From Acidobacteriota bacterium (GTDB taxonomy: Bacteria; Acidobacteriota; Blastocatellia; Pyrinomonadales; Pyrinomonadaceae), in assembly GCA_003222835.1 (NCBI GenBank), contig QHXE01000308.1, positions 1 to 5,708 of the forward strand: a DNA stretch of 5,708 nucleotides. The letters run 5' to 3'. Within the stretch, counting starts at the first letter, position 1. Each line of letters starts with the position of its first letter. The position numbers and the translations under genes are program-made. Shown here in pieces: positions 1 to 4,598 of this stretch. Below the pieces are notes generated by a model. The model was not told where the DNA came from, ran no database searches, and saw only the letters and a program-made list of their open reading frames with translations.

Positions 1-60
1 ACATTAGAGCGATAATCAACCATCGCTGACGCGACGAAGGAATTAGCTTTGTGTCTGGAA

Positions 61-105
61 CCCAGCCTTAAAAGGCTGGGCTAAAGTCATTGCACCGCTA
101 CGCGG
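61..105. repeat. Palindromic intergenic element with two hairpins
   Basis: A perfect 9-bp inverted repeat, CCCAGCCTT-AA-AAGGCTGGG (61-80), is followed 14 nt later by a small hairpin CCGC-TAC-GCGG (95-105). The second core, CTACGCGG, resembles the CTACGTGG core of the hairpin at 1260-1274, so the two may belong to one repeat family. No T-run follows the first stem, so it does not look like a classical intrinsic terminator for an upstream gene. I infer a REP-like dispersed palindrome. The inverted repeats are directly visible; the family assignment is not proven from this window. Confidence 0.6.
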
Positions 106-116
106 CGAAAGCTGGC

Positions 117-141
117 GTCCATCTTGACAGTTTGTGGACAT
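117..141. repeat. Degenerate palindrome before the kdgD-like start
   Basis: The arms GTCCA (117-121) and TGGAC (135-139) are complementary, and the element ends in GGACAT. It shares CAGTTTGT and GGACAT with the better-preserved palindromes at 2739-2763, 4494-4516 and 4559-4583, but the inner stem is lost. It ends 6 nt before the GTG start at 148, and its GGA (136-138), 9 nt from the start, is the only Shine-Dalgarno-like bases present. Relationship to the repeat family is an inference from partial identity and identical placement. Confidence 0.35.
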
Positions 142-147
142 TGAACC

Positions 148-1053
148 GTGGAACCTACTGAGCTTCGCAGCAAGCTTTCAGGTGTGATTGCCTTTCCAAT
201 CACACCCTTCAAGAGTGATTTGTCTCTTGACGTTGAGGGTCTGCAAGAAAACCTGGCGAAGCTACTCGCACATCCGATTTGTGCGGTCGTTGCCGCCGGT
301 GGCACCGGCGAGATGTACTCGCTCACGCCGGCGGAGCATCTCGAAATCATTCAGACAACAGTTGCAGCAACGCAAGGCCGCGTGCCGGTAATCGCCGGCG
401 TAGGTTTCAATCAACAGTTAGCCACTGAAACCGCGCGAGCCGCGGCGGACTCAGGCGCGGACGGCATACTCGCTCTTCCGCCTTACTATCCGAACGCCGA
501 TGACGAGGGCATGCTTGCCTACTATCGCGCGATCGGCGACGCGACGCCGCTGGGACTGTTCATCTACAGCCGTGATTGGGCGAATTTCACTCCGGCAATG
601 GTTGAGCATCTGACTTCAATTCCTAATCTAATCGCTTGGAAGGATGGACACGGCGACATTCGGCGTTACCAGGCGATCATCAATCGCGTAGGCGATCGGC
701 TTCATTGGATTGGCGGCGCCGGCGACGACATGGTGCCCGCGTATTACAGCATCGGCATTCGCACTTACACGTCGAGCATTGCCACGGTCGCGCCGCGGCT
801 GTCATTAAAGCTGCATGAATTGGCGGCAGACGGTTGCTATGACGAGCTGACTTCGCTGATGAATGATTGCGTGATCCCGCTGTATGCCGTACGCGCGCGA
901 CGCAAAGGATATGAGGTGTCGACCATGAAAGCATTGATGGATATGGCGGGCCAGAATGGAGGGCAGGTGCGGCCTCCGCTGGTCGATGTTACCGCTGAAG
1001 AACGCGAAGAGCTGCGCGTGATAATCAAAAACTGGAAGCCGTTTTTGGACTGA
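148..1053 (+). CDS. kdgD: 5-dehydro-4-deoxyglucarate dehydratase-like (DapA/NAL superfamily)
   Basis: This cytoplasmic TIM-barrel lyase of 301 residues has the normal length for KdgD. The family converts 5-dehydro-4-deoxyglucarate to 2,5-dioxovalerate, water and CO2 (EC 4.2.1.41) through a Schiff base. Visible family marks are FPITPF near residues 16-21, the GGTGEMYSL substrate loop (51-59), the catalytic tyrosine Y140 in FIYSRD, the Schiff-base lysine K165 in LIAWKDGHGD, and the C-terminal RKGYEVSTMKALMDMAG block typical of KdgD. The GTG start is chosen because an in-frame TGA at 142-144 closes the frame just upstream and the protein then begins with the usual N-terminal helix. Ribosome-binding signal is weak. 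The neighbouring 2,5-dioxovalerate dehydrogenase at 4599 uses its expected product. The IlvD-type neighbour leaves open that the real substrate is a 2-keto-3-deoxypentonate rather than the glucarate-derived acid. Family call is strong; exact substrate is moderate. Confidence 0.85.
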   Translation: MEPTELRSKLSGVIAFPITPFKSDLSLDVEGLQENLAKLLAHPICAVVAAGGTGEMYSLTPAEHLEIIQTTVAATQGRVPVIAGVGFNQQLATETARAAADSGADGILALPPYYPNADDEGMLAYYRAIGDATPLGLFIYSRDWANFTPAMVEHLTSIPNLIAWKDGHGDIRRYQAIINRVGDRLHWIGGAGDDMVPAYYSIGIRTYTSSIATVAPRLSLKLHELAADGCYDELTSLMNDCVIPLYAVRARRKGYEVSTMKALMDMAGQNGGQVRPPLVDVTAEEREELRVIIKNWKPFLD

Positions 1054-1104
1054 TGTCAGAGAGGCTGGAGCTTTCGGGAGACACTCGCGCATTTGTTTAG
1101 ACCA

Positions 1105-1122
1105 GAACTCCGTTAGGAGTTC
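1105..1122. repeat. Hairpin repeat, unit 1 (GAACTCC-N4-GGAGTTC)
   Basis: A perfect 7-bp stem GAACTCC / GGAGTTC closes a GTTA loop. It is followed by GATGTTTATAG. With unit 2 it shares the stem and the next few bases (21 of 23 positions from 1105), so the two are copies of one element. Confidence 0.7.
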
Positions 1123-1157
1123 GATGTTTATAGATCGCAGCATCGAGTGTAACGGCA

Positions 1158-1175
1158 GAACTCCGTCAGGAGTTC
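1158..1175. repeat. Hairpin repeat, unit 2 (GAACTCC-N4-GGAGTTC)
   Basis: A perfect 7-bp stem identical to unit 1, with a GTCA loop, followed by AATGT. It starts 53 nt after unit 1. The single base change in the loop leaves pairing untouched. Confidence 0.7.
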
Positions 1176-1207
1176 AATGTGTGCTTCGGTTGAATCGCTC
1201 AGCCATT

Positions 1208-1225
1208 TCACTCCTAAAGGAGTGA
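1208..1225. repeat. Hairpin repeat, unit 3 (TCACTCC-N4-GGAGTGA)
   Basis: A perfect 7-bp stem TCACTCC / GGAGTGA closes a TAAA loop. The stem differs from units 1 and 2 by paired, compensating changes (AAC...GTT versus CAC...GTG) while keeping CTCC/GGAG. It starts 50 nt after unit 2. Flanks are no longer similar. Confidence 0.6.
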
Positions 1226-1232
1226 CGATCCC

Positions 1233-1263
1233 GGTTCACAATGTTGTCTAGAAACATTGAACC
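1233..1263. repeat. Imperfect stem-loop overlapping the fourth hairpin
   Basis: GGTTCA (1233-1238) pairs with TGAACC (1258-1263). Inside it ATGTT (1241-1245) pairs with AACAT (1253-1257), with a 2-nt bulge and a 7-nt loop containing TCTAGA. Its right arm shares bases 1260-1263 with the hairpin at 1260-1274, so the two folds exclude each other. Confidence 0.45.
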
Positions 1264-1274
1264 ACTACGTGGTT
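1260..1274. repeat. Hairpin AACCAC-TAC-GTGGTT
   Basis: A perfect 6-bp stem with a TAC loop. The core CTACGTGG resembles CTACGCGG at 98-105 before the kdgD-like gene. It begins 52 nt after unit 3, continuing the spacing of the array although its sequence type differs. Confidence 0.55.
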
Positions 1275-1338
1275 ACGTGTTCGCCAACTTTCGGGCTTGC
1301 GGTGTGAACTTTGGCGCGAACGCGGGAAACAAACATCG

Positions 1339-1359
1339 CGACAATTTGAATTTGGTCGG
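1339..1359 (+). repeat. Diverged copy of the CGACAAACT-type repeat before the transporter
   Basis: It matches the repeat at 2739-2759 at 16 of 21 positions without gaps, and both end exactly 8 nt before an ATG start. The hairpin is not kept: the inner AAACT/AGTTT pairing is lost. The identical placement is the main reason to list it. It could be a decayed copy or a chance match. Confidence 0.3.
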
Positions 1360-1367
1360 TTCGTCAA

Positions 1368-2675
1368 ATGACCCTTCCTAAACCAAGAATTGTCAACGAA
1401 GCGACAAAAGGATGCGCGGCGCCATCGTTGAAAGACTCACCGCAACGTTGGTGGCTGTTGGCGCTTTTGTTCACGGCGATGCTGATCAGCTACGTGCATC
1501 GCGGAGCAGTCAGCGTGGCCGCGCCATTCATGGCCAAAGATCTGAATCTCTCAAAGGCCGGCATCGGCATCGTGCTCTCGTCTTTCTTTTGGATCTACGC
1601 GTTCATGCAGGTTCCGGCCGGCTGGATCGTCGATCGGTTTGGCACGAAGCGCGCCTACTCGCTCGGCTTTCTGTTCTGGTCGTTGGCCACAACGCTGACT
1701 GCTTTTGGTGGAAATGTCGTTTCGCTGATCGGCTTGCGAGTAGCAACCGGCGCCGGACAAGCGATCACTTTCCCGGCCAGCGCTCGCGCGGTTGCGAACT
1801 CTTTTCCGCAAGCAGAACGTGGCACCGTCACCGGAATTTATCTCACCGGAGTTCGCTTCGGTGCAGCGTTGGTCAATGCGATTGGCGGTTTCTTTTTGGC
1901 CAGGTACAGTTGGAAACTTTTCTTTCTGGTGATCGGACTCGGGCCTTTGATTTGGTTGTTTCCGTGGACGAAGTTTTTGAGTAAGTGGGAAATGCCGGCA
2001 GTATCGTCGCCGAGCGGAACAATGCACGCGACCACAAATGCATCGTTTTTCGAAAGCCTGATGTTGCTCAAGAATCGCAGCGTTCTCGGAATCTTTCTCG
2101 GCTTTTTCGCTTACGACTACGTTTGGTTTGTTTTCATAACGTGGTTGCCGGGATATCTCGCGCTCGAACGCAATTTCACGCCGAGCGAGATGGCCGTCTA
2201 CAGCTCGGTGCCTTACCTGCCGATGTCGGCGATTATCATCCTGGCGGGTGTGTTCAGTGATTGGTTAGTAAGACGCGGCCGTGAAGAGCGCGCGGTTCGC
2301 AAGCTCTTCATTGTCGTCGGTCTCGCGATCGGCTGTCTGATTGTTCCGGCAGGATTAGTCTCAAGCAAGCTTGCTGCCGTGTGGTTGTTGACGATCTCGC
2401 TGTGCGGTCTTGGCATCTGCTCGCCGAATACCTGGACACTGACACAGGCAGTTTGTGAGAAGAAAATAGTCGGCACCGTGTCAGGGATACAGAATTTCGG
2501 CGGTAACCTCGGTGGCATCATGGCTCCAGCACTCACCGGCTACATTGCTCATGTCACCAAATCGTTCGCGCTGGCTTTCGGGGTTGCAGGCGCCATACTT
2601 ATTGTGGGAATGTTCGCTTACTGGTTCTTGATCGATAAGGAAGTGAACTCGGAGAAAGGATCGATTACGGTTTAG
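1368..2675 (+). CDS. MFS transporter, anion:cation symporter type (hexuronate/glucarate-like)
   Basis: This inner-membrane protein of 435 residues probably imports an acidic sugar with protons. After about 27 polar residues it shows a first membrane segment (about 29-51), then the MFS loop 2-3 signature GWIVDRFGTKRAY (85-97). Further hydrophobic segments follow, with a hydrophilic central loop near 205-228 and a charged loop RRGREERAVRK (302-312). The stretch GTVSGIQNFGGNLGGIMAPALTG (369-391) is typical of the GudP/ExuT/DgoT family. The length is usual. Start ATG 1368 gives a normal cytoplasmic N-terminus; only weak GG-rich bases precede it. One oddity: the TM1 motif, usually YxDR in this family, reads YVHR (42-45). 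Flanking dehydratases support a sugar-acid substrate, such as a uronate, aldarate or aldonate. Family is strong; substrate is inferred from context. Confidence 0.85.
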   Translation: MTLPKPRIVNEATKGCAAPSLKDSPQRWWLLALLFTAMLISYVHRGAVSVAAPFMAKDLNLSKAGIGIVLSSFFWIYAFMQVPAGWIVDRFGTKRAYSLGFLFWSLATTLTAFGGNVVSLIGLRVATGAGQAITFPASARAVANSFPQAERGTVTGIYLTGVRFGAALVNAIGGFFLARYSWKLFFLVIGLGPLIWLFPWTKFLSKWEMPAVSSPSGTMHATTNASFFESLMLLKNRSVLGIFLGFFAYDYVWFVFITWLPGYLALERNFTPSEMAVYSSVPYLPMSAIIILAGVFSDWLVRRGREERAVRKLFIVVGLAIGCLIVPAGLVSSKLAAVWLLTISLCGLGICSPNTWTLTQAVCEKKIVGTVSGIQNFGGNLGGIMAPALTGYIAHVTKSFALAFGVAGAILIVGMFAYWFLIDKEVNSEKGSITV

Positions 2676-2720
2676 GAGTGGGCTATTGCCCGCTCAGTCG
2701 GGCAATAGCTCGACTCTAAA
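2671..2720. terminator. Long stem-loop overlapping the transporter stop codon
   Basis: A perfect 11-bp stem GCTATTGCCCG (2682-2692) / CGGGCAATAGC (2699-2709) closes the loop CTCAGT. It extends outward through TTTAG-G-AGT (2671-2679) and ACTCTAAA (2713-2720) with small bulges, giving about 20 paired positions. The TAG stop (2673-2675) lies inside the outer stem. No T-run follows on either strand, so it may be a weak or atypical terminator, an mRNA-protecting hairpin, or another REP-like palindrome. It would lower or separate expression of the transporter and the downstream dehydratase. Confidence 0.5.
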
Positions 2721-2738
2721 CAAGGCGTTGCGCTCTAT

Positions 2739-2763
2739 CGACAAACTGAAGTTTATCGGACAT
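2739..2763 (+). repeat. Palindromic repeat copy 1, before the IlvD-type gene
   Basis: The core CGACAAACT-GA-AGTTTATCG (2739-2758) forms a stem with a single C/A mismatch, followed by GACAT. It is identical to the copy at 4559-4583 at 23 of 25 positions. It ends 4 nt before the ATG at 2768. Its GGA (2758-2760), 7 nt from the start, is the only ribosome-binding-like sequence, so the hairpin would partly hide it in the mRNA. Confidence 0.7.
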
Positions 2764-2767
2764 CAAG

Positions 2768-4489
2768 ATGAAAAAGTCTCCGGAACAACTACGAAGTCAT
2801 CGGTGGTTTGACGGCGAGGACTTGCGAGCCTTCGGACATCGCTCTCGCGCTAAGCAGATGGGCTACGCGGACGAAGATTTCGCAGGCAAGCCAATCATTG
2901 GAATAATCAACACGTGGAGCGATCTCACGACCTGTCACAGCCACTTCCGCACGCGAGCTGAAGAGGTGAAGCGCGGCGTTTGGCAGGCAGGCGGTTTTCC
3001 CGTTGAGCTGCCCGCGATGCCGGTCAACGAAACGTTTATGAAGCCGAGCCCGATGATGTATCGGAACTTCCTGGCGATGGAAACCGAAGAGTTGCTCCGT
3101 AGCCAGCCGATCGATGGCGTCGTTTTGATGGGTGGTTGCGACAAGACCACGCCGGGCTTGTTGATGGGGGCGATCAGTATGAACCTGCCGGCGATCTATC
3201 TGCCCGCCGGTCCGATGCTGCGTGGTAATTGGAACGGACAAGTGCTCGGCAGCGGCAGTGATGTTTGGAAATACTGGGCCGAGAAACGCGCCGGGCGAAT
3301 CAGTGACTGCGAATGGTCAGAGATCGAGGACGGCATCGCGCGTTCGCCGGGTCATTGCATGACGATGGGCACTGCTTCGACGATGACGTCGATCGCCGAG
3401 ACGCTGGGAATGACCTTGCCGGGTGCCTCTTCAATTCCCGCGGTCGACGCCAATCATTCGCGAATGGCCAGCGCGTGTGGACGTCGCATCGTCGAGATGG
3501 TTTGGGATGATCTGAAGCCTAGCGACATTCTCGACCTGGCCGCATTTGAAAATGCGATCACGGCTGACATGGCAATTGGAGGATCGACAAACGCGATCAT
3601 CCATTTGGTCGCGCTCGCGGGGCGCGTGGGAATTAAGCTTGACCTGAAGACGTTTGACGACATTTCGCAGCGCACGCCGATGATTGCGAACCTTCGGCCT
3701 TCGGGCGAATACCTGATGGAGGACTTTTACTATGCCGGCGGCTTAAAGGCCCTGCTAAAACAGATCGCTGATTTCCTTAATCTTGATTGTGTGACGGTAT
3801 CAGGCACGACGATTGGAGACAACATTCAAACCGCGCGCGTTTGCAAACCCGAAGTCATTCGCGCACTCGACAATCCGGTCTCTACAAAAGGCGGCACGGC
3901 CATTCTTTACGGAAATCTGGCGCCGAACGGAGCGGTGATCAAACCAACTGCCGCGGAAACTCGGCTGTTACAACATGCCGGGCCGGCAGTAGTCTTCAAG
4001 AATTTTCAGGACATGATGGACCGAGTTGATGGGGATGATTTAGTGGTCGATGAAAAGTCGGTATTAGTTTTGCAGAACGCCGGCCCCGTTGGCGGTCCGG
4101 GAATGCCCGAGTGGGGCATGCTGCCGATTCCCAAAAAGTTGTTGAAGAAAGGAGTGCGCGACATGGTGCGAATTTCCGATGCGCGGATGAGCGGCACGGC
4201 TTACGGAGCGTGTGTGCTGCACGTCGCACCCGAATCATTCATCGGTGGACCACTTGCGTTTGTCCGAGACGGCGATTTCATCGAATTGGACGTGGCGAAT
4301 CGTAAACTGGATCTACGCGTGAACGATGACGAAATGGCCCGCCGCCGTGCACAGTGGAGGCCGGAACCACCGCGATACGAGCGCGGCTTCGGCGCATTGT
4401 ACGGCGCGCACGTGACTCAGGCAGATCAAGGTTGCGACTTTGATTTCCTGCATGCGGGAGCGGCCACCAGCGAGCCAGAGATTCACTGA
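2768..4489 (+). CDS. IlvD/Edd-family sugar-acid dehydratase (pentonate/aldonate dehydratase-like)
   Basis: This 573-residue cytoplasmic iron-sulfur dehydratase would remove water from an aldonic acid to give a 2-keto-3-deoxy acid. It resembles the L-arabinonate and D-xylonate dehydratases more than dihydroxy-acid dehydratase: NTWSDLTTCHSH (48-59), MMYRN (96-100), GGCDKTTPG (122-130), GTASTM (201-206), AIGGSTNAIIHL (269-280), GNLAPNGAVIKP (382-393) and RISDARMSGTAYG (468-480). The probable [2Fe-2S] ligands C56, C124 and C197, the carbamylated Mg-binding lysine K126 and the catalytic serine S475 are all present, at near-constant offsets from their positions as I recall them in Rhizobium arabinonate dehydratase. 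Length is normal. ATG 2768 fits the family N-terminus. Substrate could be arabinonate, xylonate, galactonate, fuconate or a related acid. The 2,5-dioxovalerate enzymes nearby favour a pentonate or a route converging on it. Family is very sure, substrate is not. Confidence 0.92.
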   Translation: MKKSPEQLRSHRWFDGEDLRAFGHRSRAKQMGYADEDFAGKPIIGIINTWSDLTTCHSHFRTRAEEVKRGVWQAGGFPVELPAMPVNETFMKPSPMMYRNFLAMETEELLRSQPIDGVVLMGGCDKTTPGLLMGAISMNLPAIYLPAGPMLRGNWNGQVLGSGSDVWKYWAEKRAGRISDCEWSEIEDGIARSPGHCMTMGTASTMTSIAETLGMTLPGASSIPAVDANHSRMASACGRRIVEMVWDDLKPSDILDLAAFENAITADMAIGGSTNAIIHLVALAGRVGIKLDLKTFDDISQRTPMIANLRPSGEYLMEDFYYAGGLKALLKQIADFLNLDCVTVSGTTIGDNIQTARVCKPEVIRALDNPVSTKGGTAILYGNLAPNGAVIKPTAAETRLLQHAGPAVVFKNFQDMMDRVDGDDLVVDEKSVLVLQNAGPVGGPGMPEWGMLPIPKKLLKKGVRDMVRISDARMSGTAYGACVLHVAPESFIGGPLAFVRDGDFIELDVANRKLDLRVNDDEMARRRAQWRPEPPRYERGFGALYGAHVTQADQGCDFDFLHAGAATSEPEIH

Positions 4490-4493
4490 TGAC

Positions 4494-4516
4494 GTCCGAC
4501 AAACTTCAGTTTGTCG
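4494..4516 (-). repeat. Palindromic repeat copy 2, inverted orientation
   Basis: CGACAAACT-TC-AGTTTGTCG (4497-4516) is a perfect 9-bp stem with a 2-nt loop, preceded by GTC. It lies 4 nt after the dehydratase stop. Its reverse complement matches 22 of 23 positions of the copy at 4559-4581, so the two form an inverted pair 42 nt apart. No T-run follows. The stem could also slow transcript decay or stop transcription weakly. Confidence 0.75.
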
Positions 4517-4558
4517 TTGACACTCGTTACTCTCAAGCCGAATTTTAAACGACGCACA

Positions 4559-4583
4559 CGACAAACTGAAGTTTGGCGGACAT
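4559..4583 (+). repeat. Palindromic repeat copy 3, before the aldehyde dehydrogenase
   Basis: CGACAAACT-GA-AGTTTGGCG followed by GACAT, 23 of 25 positions identical to copy 1 at 2739-2763 and in the same orientation. It ends 15 nt before the GTG start at 4599. The stem has one mismatch (A opposite G) next to the inner five pairs. Confidence 0.7.
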
Positions 4584-4598
4584 TTCGGATGTAATGAC

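Larger units (their letters stand above)
1054..1367. other. 314-nt intergenic region carrying a hairpin array
   Basis: No convincing gene is present. The stretch holds hairpins at 1105-1122, 1158-1175, 1208-1225 and 1260-1274, an overlapping larger imperfect stem at 1233-1263, and a weak bulged stem joining GTTCGCCAA (1279-1287) to TTGG-CG-CGAAC (1311-1321). A diverged copy of the CGACAAACT-type repeat lies at 1339-1359, next to the transporter start. I found no convincing sigma-70 promoter, although this gap is the longest in the cluster and would be the natural place for one driving the downstream genes. Confidence 0.6.

Noticed and set aside
1..29. End of an upstream gene on the + strand or a divergent gene start at 21-23 on the - strand
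   Set aside because: Fewer than ten codons are visible in either case, with no recognisable protein sequence or ribosome-binding site.
124..129. Perfect TTGACA resembling a -35 box before the kdgD-like gene
   Set aside because: A -10 box at 16-18 nt spacing would fall at 146-153, on the start codon, and the bases there do not resemble TATAAT. It is also inside the degenerate palindrome.
805..1143. 112-codon open frame on the - strand spanning the end of the kdgD-like gene
   Set aside because: Mostly antisense to the conserved C-terminal KdgD block; its start lies in the hairpin array, and no domain is recognisable.
1105..1274. CRISPR array suggested by regular hairpin spacing
   Set aside because: The conserved part is only about 18-23 nt, units differ from each other, the third and fourth are different palindromes, and there are no cas genes.
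1551..2027. 158-codon open frame on the - strand inside the transporter
   Set aside because: It lies fully opposite a clear membrane-protein gene, has a low-complexity polar translation rich in Arg, Gln and Lys, and matches no family I recognise.
2789..3241. 150-codon open frame on the - strand inside the IlvD-type gene
   Set aside because: It is antisense to the conserved iron-sulfur part of the dehydratase, and its His/Arg-rich translation is typical of a shadow frame.
4517..4549. Promoter formed by TTGACA (4517-4522) and the AT-rich stretch near 4542
   Set aside because: At 17-18 nt spacing the hexamers GAATTT and AATTTT match TATAAT at only two or three positions, so it is kept as a possibility in a finding but not called as a feature.
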